Shown: positions 18,793-30,365, counted from the stretch's first letter. The stretch: DNA of 64,000 nt from Bowmanella yangjiangensis (GCF_017255015.1 NZ_JAFKCS010000018.1:37916-101915); one strand, 5' to 3'. Notes: generated by a model not told the origin, from the sequence alone. Program-made: numbers and translations.

Positions 18793-19578
18793 TTAGTGAT
18801 TGATAATGCGAGCCAGCGTATCGTCATTGCGCAGTGTCAGAATCTCGCAGCCTGTTGCTGTTACTAAGATGGTATGTTCCCACTGGGCACTCAGGCTGCG
18901 GTCTTTGGTCACGACAGTCCAGCCGTCTTTCAGCAGCTTAGATTGGCGTTTGCCGGCATTAATCATAGGCTCGATGGTCAGGCACATACCTTCCTGCAGA
19001 ATGTCACCTGTGCCAGGGCGCCCATAATGCAGCACCTGCGGCTCTTCATGGAAATCGGCACCTATGCCGTGGCCGCAATATTCGCGTACCACTGAGTAGC
19101 CGTGCTGCTCTGCATGAACCTGGATAACATGGCCTATATCGCCTAAATGCACCCCGGGACGCACTAACTCGATACCTTTATACATGCATTCCTGGGTAAC
19201 ACGCATTAAGCGTTCCGCCAGGATGGAAGGCTGGCCGACAACAAACATCTTTGACGTGTCGCCGTGATAGCCGTCTTTGATAACTGTGACATCGATATTG
19301 ATAATGTCACCGTCTTTTAGGGCTTTGTCAGAGGGGATGCCATGACAAATTACATGGTTGACCGACGTACAGATGGACTTGGGAAAACCGTGATAATTAA
19401 GAGGTGCCGGAATGGCCTGCTGCTGATTGACGATATAGTCATGACAAATGGCATTAAGCTCATCTGTGGTTACACCCTTCTTTACATAAGGGCCGATCAT
19501 TTCCAGAACCTCAGCGGCCAATTGGCCGGCGGTTCTCATTTTGGCGATTTCTTCAGGGGTTTTGATTATGGCTGTCAA
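18793..19578 (-). CDS. map: Type I methionine aminopeptidase
   Basis: A 261-residue enzyme that removes the initiator methionine from new proteins. The dinuclear metal site is visible: INIDVTVIKDGYHGDTSKMF holds the two aspartates, GHGIGADFHEEP the histidine, LTIEPMI a glutamate and QWEHTILV the second glutamate. The length fits (E. coli 264 aa). It is divergent from rpsB, as in most gammaproteobacteria, and upstream of glnD in the same direction with a 14-bp gap. Confidence 0.97.
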   Translation of the reverse strand: MTAIIKTPEEIAKMRTAGQLAAEVLEMIGPYVKKGVTTDELNAICHDYIVNQQQAIPAPLNYHGFPKSICTSVNHVICHGIPSDKALKDGDIINIDVTVIKDGYHGDTSKMFVVGQPSILAERLMRVTQECMYKGIELVRPGVHLGDIGHVIQVHAEQHGYSVVREYCGHGIGADFHEEPQVLHYGRPGTGDILQEGMCLTIEPMINAGKRQSKLLKDGWTVVTKDRSLSAQWEHTILVTATGCEILTLRNDDTLARIINH

Positions 19579-19679
19579 AAGGATTCCAACGTCATATCAG
19601 TAATAAACAACAGGCCGCATTCTAGCTGCTAGGCTGCACACTGTATAGGTTCGATTGGCTCGGATAAAATAACCCATGG

Positions 19680-19709
19680 TTGTAAGTTATAGCTGCTTTA
19701 TGGTATAAA
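19680..19709 (+). promoter_or_regulatory. Sigma-70 promoter of rpsB-tsf
   Basis: TTGTAA (-35, 19680-19685), an 18-bp spacer and TATAAA (-10, 19704-19709), followed by a GCGCGCGC discriminator. A GC-rich discriminator is typical of stringently controlled ribosomal promoters. Confidence 0.7.
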
Positions 19710-19715
19710 GCGCGC

Positions 19716-19865
19716 GCATTTTGTCCGCCTCAGTTATGAGGTGGCGATGCAAACACTAAATAACACACATGCATCGACACGGTTTTCGGGGTGTCTGGCG
19801 GGGTTTACCCTTAAGGATCGAAGACTGGGATGCATGGAGGCCTAACCCCATTTGAGGAAAATCTA
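19716..19865 (+). promoter_or_regulatory. Long rpsB 5' leader, likely S2 autoregulatory
   Basis: About 150 bases lie between the promoter and the rpsB start, unusually long for a simple leader. They contain GC-rich stem candidates (around CGGTTTTCGGGGTGTCTGGCG at 19780-19800, and TGCATGGAGGCC before the start) and end with GAGGAAA as the ribosome site. In E. coli, S2 represses its own mRNA through a conserved leader. The fold was not computed here. Confidence 0.5.
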
Positions 19866-20594
19866 ATGGCAAACGTATCTATGCGTGACATGCTGCAAGC
19901 CGGCGTGCACTTCGGTCACCAGACCCGTTACTGGAACCCGAAAATGAAACCTTTCATCTTCGGCGCACGTAACAAGGTTCATATCATCAACCTGGAAAAA
20001 ACCGTTCCTTTGTTCAACAACGCATTGAGCTTCCTGTCTGGCGTTTCTGCCCGTAAAGGTAAGATCCTGTTCGTTGGTACTAAGCGCGCGGCTTCTGAAG
20101 CTGTTAAAGAAGCAGCACAGAGCTGTGACCAGTTCTATGTGAACAAGCGCTGGTTGGGCGGTATGCTGACTAACTGGAAAACCGTTCGTCAATCTATCAA
20201 GCGTCTGAAAGATCTGGAACAGCAAGCTCAGGACGGTACGTTCGAGAAGCTGACCAAGAAAGAAGCGCTGATGCTGACTCGCGAAATGGAAAAGTTGGAA
20301 TCCAGCCTGGGTGGTATCAAAGACATGGGCGGTTTGCCTGATGTTCTGTTTGTGATCGATGCCGACCATGAGCACATTGCCATCACTGAAGCCAGAAACC
20401 TGGGTATCCCAGTTGTATCTGTAGTAGATACTAACTCTGATCCAGACGGCGTAGACTACATCATCCCAGGTAACGACGACGCCATCCGTGCCGTTCAGTT
20501 GTACCTGAATGCTGCTGCTGCTGCTGTTAACCAGGGTCGCGAACAGAACCTGGAAACTCAGGCTGAAAGCGACGACTTCGTAGAAGCTGAATAA
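19866..20594 (+). CDS. rpsB: 30S ribosomal protein S2
   Basis: A 242-residue S2 protein. The start MANVSMRDM at 19866 is chosen because GAGGAAA lies just upstream and it matches the family N-terminus. Conserved segments include [36 protein letters not shown] and the C-terminal [13 protein letters not shown]. The first gene of rpsB-tsf, it has a long leader and a hairpin after it. Codon use is strongly biased, as in highly expressed genes. Confidence 0.98.
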   Translation: MANVSMRDMLQAGVHFGHQTRYWNPKMKPFIFGARNKVHIINLEKTVPLFNNALSFLSGVSARKGKILFVGTKRAASEAVKEAAQSCDQFYVNKRWLGGMLTNWKTVRQSIKRLKDLEQQAQDGTFEKLTKKEALMLTREMEKLESSLGGIKDMGGLPDVLFVIDADHEHIAITEARNLGIPVVSVVDTNSDPDGVDYIIPGNDDAIRAVQLYLNAAAAAVNQGREQNLETQAESDDFVEAE

Positions 20595-20649
20595 TCGTCA
20601 TTCCTTTGTCACGACAGGCTGGAACACTGGCCTGTCCAGAGGATGTCAT

Positions 20650-20676
20650 AACACAAGGGCGTTAAGCCCTTGTGTT
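20650..20676 (+). terminator. Intergenic rpsB-tsf hairpin (attenuator-like)
   Basis: An 11-pair stem AACACAAGGGC/GCCCTTGTGTT around GTTAA with no T run after it. It probably attenuates or stabilises the mRNA between rpsB and tsf rather than acting as a strict terminator. Confidence 0.55.
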
Positions 20677-20707
20677 CCATACGAACAAATCTACTGAGGA
20701 AAACAAA

Positions 20708-21580
20708 ATGGCAGTGACTGCAGCCCTAGTAAAAGAACTTCGTGAGCGTACCGGTGCCGGTATGCTGGATTGTAAAAAAGCGCTGGAAGAAACCGCTGGT
20801 GATATTGAACTGGCGATTGAGAACATGCGTAAATCTGGTCAGGCTAAAGCCGCCAAGAAAGCTGGCCGTATTGCCGCTGAAGGTGTGATCCTGACTGCCG
20901 TTGAAGGCAACACCGCGGTAATGATGGAACTGAACTGCGAAACTGACTTCGTTGCCCGTGACGAAAGCTTCCTGGCTTTCGGTGCTAAAGTTGTTGCTCT
21001 GGCTCTGGCCAATAAAGTTAACGACGTAGAAGTGCTGAATGGTCTGGAAATCGACGGCGCTAAAGTTTCTGACGTACGTGATACCCTGGTGGCTAAAATC
21101 GGTGAAAACATCAACGTTCGTCGCGTAGTAACCATTGAAGGTGACAACCTGGGTGCCTACGTTCATGGTGGCCGTATCGGTGTTCTGGCTATCCTGCAAG
21201 GTGGCGAGAGCGACCTGGCCAAAGACGTTGCCATGCACGTTGCCGCCAGCAACCCGCAATTTGTTAAGCCTGAGCAAGTACCTGCCGATGTGGTAGAGAA
21301 AGAAAAGGCGATCCAAATCGACATCGCTATGCAAAGCGGCAAGCCTGCTGACATCGCAGAGAAGATGGTTGCCGGCCGCATGAGCAAATTCACTGGCGAA
21401 ATCAGCCTGACTGGTCAGCCTTTCGTGAAAGATCCTTCACAAACTGTTGGTCAGTTGCTCAAAGCAGCTAACGCTGACGCTATCAACTTCGTACGCTTCG
21501 AAGTGGGTGAAGGTATCGAGAAGAAGACCGAAGACTTCGCCGCAGAAGTACAGGCTCAGATGGCTGCTGCCAAGAAATAA
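20708..21580 (+). CDS. tsf: Translation elongation factor Ts
   Basis: A 290-residue guanine-exchange factor for EF-Tu. The start [19 protein letters not shown] at 20708 follows GAGGAAAA, and an in-frame GTG at 20672 is rejected. The EF-Tu contact motif [13 protein letters not shown] lies near residue 74-86. It is cotranscribed with rpsB, and the pair ends in a terminator at 21627-21650. Confidence 0.98.
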   Translation: MAVTAALVKELRERTGAGMLDCKKALEETAGDIELAIENMRKSGQAKAAKKAGRIAAEGVILTAVEGNTAVMMELNCETDFVARDESFLAFGAKVVALALANKVNDVEVLNGLEIDGAKVSDVRDTLVAKIGENINVRRVVTIEGDNLGAYVHGGRIGVLAILQGGESDLAKDVAMHVAASNPQFVKPEQVPADVVEKEKAIQIDIAMQSGKPADIAEKMVAGRMSKFTGEISLTGQPFVKDPSQTVGQLLKAANADAINFVRFEVGEGIEKKTEDFAAEVQAQMAAAKK

Positions 21581-21626
21581 ATAGAGTCTGTGACTTTTGC
21601 CTCAAGGCATTGTCATATAAACTACG

Positions 21627-21650
21627 GGCACCTCAATTGGGGTGCCTTTT
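21627..21650 (+). terminator. Terminator after tsf
   Basis: A stem GGCACCTC/GGGGTGCC with an AATT loop and one G-T pair, then TTTT. It separates tsf from pyrH. Confidence 0.8.
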
Positions 21651-21768
21651 ACTATGTGGTGGATTTTCTGAGAGAATTTGCCACTAGCCCCCAAGACTTT
21701 ACTGCCGTAGCGACTAATTTTAGGGCTGGGGCGCAGGTCAACCAGATATTACAGGAAGCATCTTTTCA

Positions 21769-22509
21769 ATGAGTATCAATCCAAAATCCGCCTATCGACG
21801 CATATTATTGAAACTCAGCGGTGAAGCCCTGATGGGCGAAGAAGGTTTTGGCATCGATCCCAAAGTGCTGGATCGCATGGCTCAGGAAATCAAGGAGCTG
21901 GTTGAATTAGGTGTACAGGTAGGCTTGGTTATCGGTGGTGGTAACCTGTTCCGCGGTGAAGGTCTGGCCAAAGCTGGTATGAATCGTGTGGTAGGTGACC
22001 ATATGGGGATGCTGGCAACTGTGATGAACGGCCTGGCTATGCGAGATGCTCTGCATCGCGCCTTTGTGAACGCTCGTCTGATGTCCGCGATTCCATTGAA
22101 TGGCGTGTGCGATGCCTACAACTGGGCGGAAGCCATCAGCCTGCTTAAGTCCGGCCGTGTGGTTATATTTGCCGCCGGTACCGGTAACCCGTTCTTTACT
22201 ACCGATTCCGCTGCTTGTTTACGCGGTATTGAAATTGAAGCCGACGCCGTACTCAAAGGTACTAAAGTGGATGGCGTATACGACTCGGATCCGGCTAAGA
22301 ATCCGAACGCCGTTATGTATGAGCAATTAAGTTATCAGGAAGTGCTTGAGAAAGAACTCAAGGTGATGGATCTGGCCGCCTTTACCCTGGCTCGCGACCA
22401 TAATTTGCCTATTCGCGTGTTCAATATGAACAAGCCTGGCTGTTTGAAGGCTGTGGTAATGGGAGAGAATGAAGGTACTTTGATCGACCACCTGGATAAC
22501 ATCAACTAA
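21769..22509 (+). CDS. pyrH: UMP kinase
   Basis: A 246-residue hexameric UMP kinase of the amino acid kinase fold, which makes UDP for pyrimidine nucleotides. It has [11 protein letters not shown] at about residues 13-23, the glycine-rich GGGNLFRG near 63 and [16 protein letters not shown] near 138. The ATG at 21769 is preceded by CAGGAAG. It begins the pyrH-frr-uppS-cdsA-dxr-rseP run, all on one strand with short gaps. Its promoter probably lies within 21651-21768. Confidence 0.98.
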   Translation: MSINPKSAYRRILLKLSGEALMGEEGFGIDPKVLDRMAQEIKELVELGVQVGLVIGGGNLFRGEGLAKAGMNRVVGDHMGMLATVMNGLAMRDALHRAFVNARLMSAIPLNGVCDAYNWAEAISLLKSGRVVIFAAGTGNPFFTTDSAACLRGIEIEADAVLKGTKVDGVYDSDPAKNPNAVMYEQLSYQEVLEKELKVMDLAAFTLARDHNLPIRVFNMNKPGCLKAVVMGENEGTLIDHLDNIN

Positions 22510-22532
22510 GCACTGCAGACAGGATTGAAAGC

Positions 22533-23090
22533 ATGATTAATGAAATTAAAAACGACGCCAAAGAGCGCATGAGCAAATCCATTAGTGCCCTTAAGAGCCA
22601 ATTCAGTAAGATTCGTACTGGCCGTGCGCATCCGAGCCTACTGGACAGTATCATGGTGTCTTATTATGGCTCAGACACGCCTCTGCGTCAGATTGCTAAC
22701 GTGGTAGCCGAGGACGCTCGCACCTTATCATTAACGGTGTTTGATAAGGCCGCCACTCAGGCCGTGGAAAAAGCCATTATGCAGTCTGACCTGGGTTTGA
22801 ACCCCATGAGCACAGGTACGGTTATTCGCATTCCTTTGCCACCATTGACCGAAGAGCGTCGTAAAGACCTTATCAAAGTGGTTCGAGGTGAAGCTGAGCA
22901 GGGCCGTGTGGGTATCCGTAACGTGCGCCGTGATGCCAATGCCGGTATCAAGGACCTGGTGAAAGAAAAAGAAATCAGTGAAGACGATGGCCGTCGCGCA
23001 GAAGATGATGTGCAGAAGCTGACTGATGATTTCATTAAGCAGATAGATCAACTGCTGGTGGAAAAAGAAAAAGAACTGATGGAAATCTGA
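22533..23090 (+). CDS. frr: Ribosome recycling factor
   Basis: A 185-residue tRNA-mimic protein that, with EF-G, splits the post-termination ribosome. Recognisable segments are [15 protein letters not shown] at about 26-40, [14 protein letters not shown] near 107 and [13 protein letters not shown] basic helix residues. Length matches E. coli (185 aa). It lies 23 bp after pyrH. Confidence 0.98.
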   Translation: MINEIKNDAKERMSKSISALKSQFSKIRTGRAHPSLLDSIMVSYYGSDTPLRQIANVVAEDARTLSLTVFDKAATQAVEKAIMQSDLGLNPMSTGTVIRIPLPPLTEERRKDLIKVVRGEAEQGRVGIRNVRRDANAGIKDLVKEKEISEDDGRRAEDDVQKLTDDFIKQIDQLLVEKEKELMEI

Positions 23091-23124
23091 TCGATTTCAG
23101 ATCGCTATCGGAGCAATTTTCAGT

Positions 23125-23850
23125 ATGTCTTCACAAAGCATTCCAAGGCACGTAGCCATTATTATGGACGGCAACGGGCGTTGGGCTAAGCAACGTGGCA
23201 AGATTCGCACCTTCGGTCATAAGGCCGGGGTGGAGTCTGTGCGCAATGCGGTGGCCTATTCGCGTAAAAAAGGGATTGAAGTTCTTACCCTGTTTGCTTT
23301 TTCCAGTGAGAACTGGAATCGTCCTGCCGACGAGGTAGGTGTGTTAATGGAGCTGTTCAAGCTTGTCTTGAAAAGCGAAGTGAAACGCCTGCATAAAAAT
23401 GATGTCAGGCTGAAGGTCGTTGGTGACCTCAGCCGTTTTGACCCTAAATTGGTCGAGCGCATCCGCGAAGCCGAAGCTCTGACCGCCGAAAACCGCTCTT
23501 TGGTACTTAACATCGCCGCTAACTACGGTGGACGTTGGGACATTGTTCAGGCTGCCAAACAACTGGCAGAGAAAGTCAGCGCCGGGCAGCTTGCCTGTGA
23601 CCAGATTGACGAAGCCTGTTTCGATGCGCATACCTCATTGGCAGGTTTAGCCGATTTGGATTTGTTGATCCGAACCGGAGGCGAGAGCAGAGTGAGCAAT
23701 TTTCTGCTCTGGCAGTTGGCTTACGCTGAACTCTACTTTACGTCAGCCCTGTGGCCGGATTTCAATGAAGAGGAATTCGAGCTGGCTGTCGCCGATTTTT
23801 CTGCGCGCCAACGGCGCTTCGGAAAGACAGGTGAACAGATAGAGGCATGA
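23125..23850 (+). CDS. uppS: Isoprenyl (undecaprenyl diphosphate) synthase
   Basis: A 241-residue cis-prenyltransferase making the C55 lipid carrier for cell wall and O-antigen synthesis. The signature AIIMDGNGRWAK is at about residues 11-22, FSSENWNRP lies near 69, and LLIRTGGESRVSNFLLWQLAY near 188-208 is the conserved C-terminal block. It precedes cdsA and dxr, a common order in Alteromonadales; E. coli has dxr before uppS instead. Confidence 0.97.
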   Translation: MSSQSIPRHVAIIMDGNGRWAKQRGKIRTFGHKAGVESVRNAVAYSRKKGIEVLTLFAFSSENWNRPADEVGVLMELFKLVLKSEVKRLHKNDVRLKVVGDLSRFDPKLVERIREAEALTAENRSLVLNIAANYGGRWDIVQAAKQLAEKVSAGQLACDQIDEACFDAHTSLAGLADLDLLIRTGGESRVSNFLLWQLAYAELYFTSALWPDFNEEEFELAVADFSARQRRFGKTGEQIEA

Positions 23851-23869
23851 CGTTCCGAGGATCAACCCT

Positions 23870-24733
23870 TTGCTAAAACAACGTATAATCACCGCTTTGG
23901 TGTTGGCCCCCCTGGCGCTTGGTGCCATCCTGTTCCTGCCCTTAACCGGCTTCGAGCTTTGTATCGGCTTGATTGTTGGTTTAGGGGCCTGGGAATGGGC
24001 CAATTTAATGAGTCTTGCCAGTCGCAAAGCCAAAGGGCTGTATACGCTGCTGGTTATGGGTATCTGTGTTGCTTTGACCTGGTCTATTCCTACTGAGGAA
24101 ATCTGGGTGCAGGGGCAATTGAGTCCGATTTACTTCTGGATTCTATCGGTTGCTGCTGCGTGGTGGGCGTTGGCGCTGGCGATGATTATTGCTTACCCTC
24201 GTTACACCAGCATGTGGCGAAACAGTGTACCTATTCGCGGCTTGTTTGGCCTGCTTACCTTAATTCCCACCTGGGTCGCAATCGTCACGCTGCGTACCAA
24301 ACTATACGACATTGACCCCTTCTATGGGGCATCGTTGATTTTCTACGTGTTGGGCATTGTTTGGGCTGCTGATATTGGTGCGTTTTTTGTCGGCGTCAAA
24401 TTTGGCCGCCATAAGCTTCGCCCTAATGTTTCTCCCGGCAAAACCCTGGAAGGTTTGTTGGGGGGGATCGCGGCGTCTTCGGCCATCATAGGTTTTGCCG
24501 CCCTGCATTATCAGGTCAATGCCAGCATGATCTGGACACATATTCTGATTGGCGGTTTGACCGTCGGTGTGTCAGCCCTTGGCGATTTAAATGAAAGTAT
24601 GTTTAAGCGCTGTGTCGGCTGTAAGGACAGCGGCACTTTACTACCTGGCCATGGTGGCATTTTAGACCGGATTGACAGCCTGACGGCGGCTTTCCCTGTA
24701 TTTGCCCTTTGCTACGTTATTTGGATGACCTGA
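23870..24733 (+). CDS. cdsA: Phosphatidate cytidylyltransferase
   Basis: A 287-residue multi-spanning inner-membrane enzyme that makes CDP-diacylglycerol for phospholipids. The C-terminal CDP-alcohol motif is clear: [18 protein letters not shown] and [15 protein letters not shown]. Translation begins with TTG at 23870, chosen because [15 protein letters not shown] matches the family start. The TGA overlaps the ATG of dxr (TGATG). Confidence 0.96.
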   Translation: MLKQRIITALVLAPLALGAILFLPLTGFELCIGLIVGLGAWEWANLMSLASRKAKGLYTLLVMGICVALTWSIPTEEIWVQGQLSPIYFWILSVAAAWWALALAMIIAYPRYTSMWRNSVPIRGLFGLLTLIPTWVAIVTLRTKLYDIDPFYGASLIFYVLGIVWAADIGAFFVGVKFGRHKLRPNVSPGKTLEGLLGGIAASSAIIGFAALHYQVNASMIWTHILIGGLTVGVSALGDLNESMFKRCVGCKDSGTLLPGHGGILDRIDSLTAAFPVFALCYVIWMT

Positions 24734-25917
24734 TGCAACGGCTTTGTGTGCTCGGTGCTACGGGTTCCATAGGGCAAAGTACCCTGGATGTGGTGGCACG
24801 TCATCCGGAACGCTACGAGGTGCTGGCATTAACTGGCCATCGCAATTTAACTCTGCTGGTTGAACAGGCCCAATTGCATAAACCTCGCTATTTAGTCGCG
24901 GCAGACAAACAAGATTATTCAGCATTGGCAAAGCTTGCTGCTGACGCCGGCCTTGCCTGTGAGGTGTTAGCCGGTGAGGAAGCTTTAGCCTTTGTCAGCG
25001 GACATGACGATATTGACATGGTAATGGCCGCAATAGTTGGTGCGGCCGGGTTGTTGCCAACCTTAGCCGCGGTTCAAGCAGGTAAACGTGTTTTACTGGC
25101 CAATAAAGAAGCCTTAGTTATGTCGGGGCGATTGTTTATGCAGGCAGTGCATGAACATCAGGCCACTTTGCTGCCCATCGACAGCGAACATAACGCGATA
25201 TTTCAGTGTCTTCCTCATGATTACGTTTATGGTAGTCCGGCGTCTTCGGGCATCAGCAAGATTTTGCTCACTGGTTCAGGCGGCCCATTTTTAAACGCAG
25301 CCTTAAGCGAGTTGGATAACGTAACGCCGGAGCAGGCCTGCAAGCATCCAAATTGGAGCATGGGACGCAAGATTTCGGTGGACTCGGCCACCATGATGAA
25401 CAAGGGGTTGGAGTTTATTGAAGCGTGCTGGTTGTTTGGTTTAACGACCGAGCAGGTCCAGGTAGTTATTCATCCTCAAAGCGTGATCCATTCCATGGTG
25501 CAGTATCAGGATGGCTCAGTGCTGGCACAGATGGGGAATCCGGATATGCGTACGCCTATTGCTCATGCTCTGGCTTATCCGGATCGTATCGAAGCTGGTG
25601 TAGCGCCGCTGGATTTTGCCAGCTTGGCGGATTTCTCCTTTCAGTATCCAGACTATACGCGTTATCCTAACCTCAAGTTGGCTATTGATGCATGTCAGGC
25701 GGGGCAGTATGCCACCACCAGTTTGAATGCCGCCAATGAAGTTGCGGTGAACGCCTTCTTGCAAGGACGTATTCGATTTACCCAAATTGCCGGCTTGAAT
25801 GAACAAGTTCTGCAATCCATTAATGCCACAGAGTTAAACGATATCGACACTGTATTGAAAGTAGATAGCCAGGCCCGTGAATTAGCCAAATCTCTTGTTA
25901 CCAGGTGGCAGGGGTGA
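24733..25917 (+). CDS. dxr: 1-deoxy-D-xylulose 5-phosphate reductoisomerase
   Basis: A 394-residue NADPH enzyme forming MEP in the non-mevalonate isoprenoid pathway that supplies UppS. It has the Rossmann start [15 protein letters not shown] (residues 5-19), NKEALVMSG in the middle, [13 protein letters not shown] with the metal-binding Asp/Glu, and [20 protein letters not shown]. Both ends share TGATG overlaps, with cdsA upstream and rseP downstream, so it is translationally coupled on each side. Confidence 0.97.
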   Translation: MQRLCVLGATGSIGQSTLDVVARHPERYEVLALTGHRNLTLLVEQAQLHKPRYLVAADKQDYSALAKLAADAGLACEVLAGEEALAFVSGHDDIDMVMAAIVGAAGLLPTLAAVQAGKRVLLANKEALVMSGRLFMQAVHEHQATLLPIDSEHNAIFQCLPHDYVYGSPASSGISKILLTGSGGPFLNAALSELDNVTPEQACKHPNWSMGRKISVDSATMMNKGLEFIEACWLFGLTTEQVQVVIHPQSVIHSMVQYQDGSVLAQMGNPDMRTPIAHALAYPDRIEAGVAPLDFASLADFSFQYPDYTRYPNLKLAIDACQAGQYATTSLNAANEVAVNAFLQGRIRFTQIAGLNEQVLQSINATELNDIDTVLKVDSQARELAKSLVTRWQG

Positions 25918-27269
25918 TGTTGTCTATCTTAAATAATCTGCTGTTTTTTGTTATTGCACTGGGCATTCTGGTCGCGGTGCACGAGTGGGGGCACTTCATC
26001 GTCGCGCGTTGGTGTGGCGTTAAGGTTCAGCGTTTTTCGGTTGGATTTGGTAAGCCGTTGTGGCGTCGAGTTGACCGTCATGGCACCGAGTTTGTGTTAG
26101 CCGGTATCCCGCTGGGCGGCTATGTGAAAATGTTGGATGAAAGGGTGGAACCGGTATCGGATGCCGATTTGCCTCGCGCCTTTAATCGCCAGTCTGTTTA
26201 CAAACGCATCGCTATTATTGCTGCCGGTCCAATAACCAATTTTTTGTTCGCCATCCTTGCTCTGACATTTATGTATATGCTGGGCGTGGAAACGGTGAAA
26301 CCTGTTGTCGGTGAAGTACCTAAAGAGTCCATTGCCGCCCGCGCTTATATGCAACCAGGTATGCAGATTACCCATGTCGGTGGCCGTGAGACTCCAGATT
26401 GGGAAGCGGTTAATCTGGAGTTAGTGTCACACATCGGTAAGGAACACATGACGGTGGAGGCTATCTGGCCTGATTCCGGGCAGAAATTGAGTCTGAATTT
26501 TGACCTTCGTCAGTGGCAGTTTGACCCCGACAAAGATTCTGCACTTATTAGCATGGGGCTGGTACCATACCGTCCGGCTATTACAAGCGTTATTGCACAA
26601 GTCGCTGACGACTCGCCAGCAAAGCTCGCGGGATTGAAGGCCGGCGATAAAATTGTCCAGATAAAGGGAACTCCCGTGCAAAATTGGGAACAAATAGTGG
26701 ACTTGATTGGTGCACATCCCAATCAGGTTTTACCTTTTGCACTGGAACGTGACGGTTACTTAACACGTATTGATGTCCGGTTAGGTGAACGCGAAGGGCA
26801 AGATGGCTCGCAAGGATATCTTGGCGTAGTGCCAACCATGGATGCATGGCCGGAATCCTATCGTTTCACACACCAATATGGGCCAGTCGGTGCCTTAGTC
26901 GAAGGGGCCGATAAGACCTGGCGTTGGATGGTGTTGAGTGTAGAAATGATAGGTAAACTGATTAGTGGCGATGTGTCGGTTAAAAACCTTAGTGGTCCGA
27001 TTTCCATAGCCCAAGGGGCGGGGGCCAGTGCCGGATATGGACTGGTATATTTTCTGAGCTTTCTCGCGTTGATTAGTGTGAATCTCGGGATCATTAACCT
27101 TTTACCGTTGCCAGTACTTGATGGCGGACACCTACTCTATTATTTTATTGAGCTTTTAACGGGTAGGCCGGTACCGGAATCGGTTCAGGAAATAGGGTTT
27201 CGCATCGGTGGAGCATTGCTGTTGCTACTGATGACGATAGCCATCGTCAATGATATAGCTCGCTTGTAG
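25917..27269 (+). CDS. rseP: Regulator of sigma-E protease RseP
   Basis: A 450-residue site-2-type zinc metalloprotease of the inner membrane, which cuts RseA after DegS to release sigma-E. The zinc motif HEWGH is at residues 22-26 within the first helix, and the second motif (LLPLPVLDGGH) is near residue 398. Two PDZ segments lie between. It starts at ATG 25917, with a TGATG overlap with dxr. It is encoded just before bamA, whose product sigma-E controls. Confidence 0.97.
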   Translation: MLSILNNLLFFVIALGILVAVHEWGHFIVARWCGVKVQRFSVGFGKPLWRRVDRHGTEFVLAGIPLGGYVKMLDERVEPVSDADLPRAFNRQSVYKRIAIIAAGPITNFLFAILALTFMYMLGVETVKPVVGEVPKESIAARAYMQPGMQITHVGGRETPDWEAVNLELVSHIGKEHMTVEAIWPDSGQKLSLNFDLRQWQFDPDKDSALISMGLVPYRPAITSVIAQVADDSPAKLAGLKAGDKIVQIKGTPVQNWEQIVDLIGAHPNQVLPFALERDGYLTRIDVRLGEREGQDGSQGYLGVVPTMDAWPESYRFTHQYGPVGALVEGADKTWRWMVLSVEMIGKLISGDVSVKNLSGPISIAQGAGASAGYGLVYFLSFLALISVNLGIINLLPLPVLDGGHLLYYFIELLTGRPVPESVQEIGFRIGGALLLLLMTIAIVNDIARL

Positions 27270-27322
27270 GCTGCCTTGTAAGGCATTCAGCGAAACCCAG
27301 AAGTTTGGAAGAATAATAGTAA

Positions 27323-29785
27323 ATGAAGTTAAAACCTCTAATTGCAGCCTTAATGCTGGCCACCGCATCACAAGCTTCCGCCAACAACGACAGTGAATTT
27401 ATCGTTGAGGATATTAAGGTCGAAGGTCTGCAGCGAGTCGCGCTGGGTGCTGCACTGACCTATCTGCCGGTAAAAGTGGGCGATCGCTTAAATAGCTTCC
27501 GTGTGTCACAACTTATCCGTTCACTGTATTCCTCTACGCACTTTGAGAGCATTAAAGTACTGCGAGATGGCGGTACTTTGGTGGTTCAGGTGAAAGAGCG
27601 TCCGACCATCAGCAATATCACTTTTGAAGACAACAAAGATATTAAGGATGAGCAGTTACAGCAAAGTCTGGATGACAGTAAGGTCCGGGTAGGTGAACCA
27701 CTGGATAAGACGGTTCTTACCTCCATTGAGAATGGCTTAAAAGATTTCTATTACAGCATTGGTAAATACAATGCAGAGGTGAATGCCATTATCACGCCAT
27801 TGCCACGTAATCGGGTCGATTTAAAACTGACTTTCGAAGAAGGCGATGCAGCACAGATTCGTCAGATTAACGTAGTGGGTAACGACAAGTTCTCAGACGG
27901 AGAACTGATGGATCAAATTGAGCTGAAATTTGATACACCTTGGTGGGACTTCCTGTCTGAAACGCGTTATCAGAAGCAAAAGCTGACCGGTGATATGGAA
28001 ACTCTGCGCAGTTATTACATGGACAGGGGGTACCTGAGATACAACCTGGATTCTACTCAGGTGTCTATGACACCTGATAAATCAGGTATTTACATCACGC
28101 TGAATGTTACTGAAGGTGAACAGTACAAAGTTTCAGACGTGGAGCTGGTGGGCGATCTACTTGGCCAGGAAGACTTTGTCAAACAAATCCTACCGCTACG
28201 TAGCGGGGAAATGTATAACCTGGCAGAAGTGACTTATACCGAAGAGTTCATCAGCAAGTACCTGGGGCGCTTTGGTTACGCTTTTCCAACCGTGACGACC
28301 ATTCCAGAGATTAATGACGAGGATAAAACCGTTAAGCTGACTTTATCGGTTGATCCAGGCAAACGTATCTATGTGCGCCGTATCAACTTCCAGGGTAACG
28401 AGGTTACCGCAGATGAAGTGTTACGACGTGAAGTTCGACAGATGGAAGGGGCTTGGCTGTCTAACGTTGCCCTGGAGGCTTCTAAAGGCCATATGTCGCG
28501 CTTGACCTACGTGGAAGAGGTCGAGTTTGATACCATCAGGCTGCCGGGCGAAGAGGACAAGGTGGATGTTGACTTTAAGGTCAAAGAGCAACCATCAGGT
28601 TCATTTAACGCCGGTATCGGCTACGGTGACCGCACTAAGCTGAGTTTGCAGGCGGGCATTCAACAGGATAACTTCCTGGGTACAGGTAAACGCCTGGCAC
28701 TTAATCTGAATACGGTTTCCTATCAGCGCAGTGCCACTATCTCTTATACCGATCCGTATTTCACCATAGATGGCATCAGCCTGGGCGGCACGATTTTCTA
28801 TTCTGACTTTGATGCCGGCAGTGCCAACCTGGTGCAATATAAAAATAAATCCTGGGGACTAGGGGCTAACTTCGGTTATCCGGTCAACGAATATAACCGC
28901 CTGAATTTCGGTTTTACTTACCGCTATAACGAGATCTCGCAGTTACAAACTTACGACCAAATTCGTAACTTCTATGATTTATTCTCAGATCCGGAAGATC
29001 CGGATGCGGGTATTGAGTTCAACAGCTATGAGTTCAGTGCCGGGTGGAGCCGCACAACATTGAACCGTGGGATATTCCCTACTGCCGGTTCTTCTCAGCG
29101 GGCAACCGCTAAAGTAACGGCACCGTTTTCTGATGTTGATTACTTCAAGCTGAATTTTGATACTCGTTTCTACTTCCCGCTGTCACGGGATCAACGTTGG
29201 TCAGTGCTGGCAAGATTAGAGCTGGGTTACGGTAATGGTTACGGCGATATTGACGGTAATGACCAGATTCTGCCGTTCTGGGATAACTTCCGTGCCGGTG
29301 GTAGTGATTCATTGCGCGGTTTCGAGAGCAACACTGTTGGTCCGCGTGCTATTTACCGCCGTCCGACCACTATTACCGCACCGGATGGCACCCTTATTCC
29401 TCTTGGACCCGATCAGGACAGCGTTGTTGTCTCTGAGCGCTCCATAGGGGGCAATGCATTAGCCTTGGCTGGTCTTGAGTTGATAGTCCCAACACCTTTT
29501 GTTGACGAAGAGTTTAATAACTCTGTGCGTACCAGTCTGTTTGTTGATGCGGGTAATGTGTGGGACACTGAGTTCCGACTATCTGATTACAATGGTCTTC
29601 GCGATAGCCAGCGAGCCAATATTGCTGATTTTGAAGACCCAGGCCGTTTCCGTGCCTCTGCCGGTGTGTCTGTGCAGTGGTTGTCACCTATGGGTCCTAT
29701 GATCTTCAGTTTCTCGCGGATTCTGCGTGAAGAAGATGGCGATGAAAGCCGTTTCTTCTCGTTCAATATTGGCCAGACATTCTAA
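27323..29785 (+). CDS. bamA: Outer membrane protein assembly factor BamA
   Basis: An 820-residue outer-membrane protein. It has a signal peptide at residues 1-20 (cleavage after ASA), five POTRA repeats to about residue 425, then a 16-strand barrel ending in a C-terminal aromatic (GQTF). The barrel-interior RGF motif is seen as SLRGFES near residue 670. It inserts beta-barrel proteins together with BamBCDE and Skp. It follows rseP by 53 bp and precedes skp. Confidence 0.98.
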   Translation: MKLKPLIAALMLATASQASANNDSEFIVEDIKVEGLQRVALGAALTYLPVKVGDRLNSFRVSQLIRSLYSSTHFESIKVLRDGGTLVVQVKERPTISNITFEDNKDIKDEQLQQSLDDSKVRVGEPLDKTVLTSIENGLKDFYYSIGKYNAEVNAIITPLPRNRVDLKLTFEEGDAAQIRQINVVGNDKFSDGELMDQIELKFDTPWWDFLSETRYQKQKLTGDMETLRSYYMDRGYLRYNLDSTQVSMTPDKSGIYITLNVTEGEQYKVSDVELVGDLLGQEDFVKQILPLRSGEMYNLAEVTYTEEFISKYLGRFGYAFPTVTTIPEINDEDKTVKLTLSVDPGKRIYVRRINFQGNEVTADEVLRREVRQMEGAWLSNVALEASKGHMSRLTYVEEVEFDTIRLPGEEDKVDVDFKVKEQPSGSFNAGIGYGDRTKLSLQAGIQQDNFLGTGKRLALNLNTVSYQRSATISYTDPYFTIDGISLGGTIFYSDFDAGSANLVQYKNKSWGLGANFGYPVNEYNRLNFGFTYRYNEISQLQTYDQIRNFYDLFSDPEDPDAGIEFNSYEFSAGWSRTTLNRGIFPTAGSSQRATAKVTAPFSDVDYFKLNFDTRFYFPLSRDQRWSVLARLELGYGNGYGDIDGNDQILPFWDNFRAGGSDSLRGFESNTVGPRAIYRRPTTITAPDGTLIPLGPDQDSVVVSERSIGGNALALAGLELIVPTPFVDEEFNNSVRTSLFVDAGNVWDTEFRLSDYNGLRDSQRANIADFEDPGRFRASAGVSVQWLSPMGPMIFSFSRILREEDGDESRFFSFNIGQTF

Positions 29786-29835
29786 TAACAGCGCCGAAAG
29801 AGCGCATATAATGACGATTTAAAGGAGAACTTATT

Positions 29836-30354
29836 TTGAAATCCCTTAACAAAAGTGCACTGACCGCTGCAATTTTAGCGACTTCCTTGATGAGTACTGC
29901 TGCTATGGCGGCTCAGAAGGTGGGGTTTGTCAATGTTCAGGGCGTATTCCAATCTCTTCCCCAAGCCGCCCAGATCCAAGAATCTATCCGTACTGAGTTT
30001 AAAGATCAGTTCGAGGAAGTGGCGCGTTTGGAAAAAGACATCAAGTATTATCTTGAGAAACAGCAGCGCGACGCGGCAACCATGAGCGACAAAGAAAAGA
30101 AAGAGCTGGAAACAAAGTTGATCAGTCTGCGTGACGATTATCAAGCCAAAGTTCAGCCTTTGCAGCAAAATGCTCAGCGCCGTCAGATGGAAGAGCGTAA
30201 CAAAATCCTGGGTTTGATTAAGCAATCCATCGACAGCATTGCTGCCAAAGAAAAATACGATCTGGTACTTAATGCTGAAGCAGTGCTCTATACTGCAGAT
30301 GAGAAGAACGACCTGTCACAACAGGTTATCGATCAGGTCAGCAAAATTAAGTAA
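29836..30354 (+). CDS. skp: Periplasmic chaperone Skp (OmpH)
   Basis: A 172-residue chaperone that carries unfolded outer-membrane proteins to the Bam complex. The signal peptide covers residues 1-25 (AMA cleavage), followed by [17 protein letters not shown] and a long helical hairpin that forms the tentacles. The start is TTG at 29836, with AAAGGAG eight bases upstream. It sits between bamA and lpxD, as in E. coli. Confidence 0.95.
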   Translation: MKSLNKSALTAAILATSLMSTAAMAAQKVGFVNVQGVFQSLPQAAQIQESIRTEFKDQFEEVARLEKDIKYYLEKQQRDAATMSDKEKKELETKLISLRDDYQAKVQPLQQNAQRRQMEERNKILGLIKQSIDSIAAKEKYDLVLNAEAVLYTADEKNDLSQQVIDQVSKIK

Positions 30355-30365
30355 CGGACCATTGC

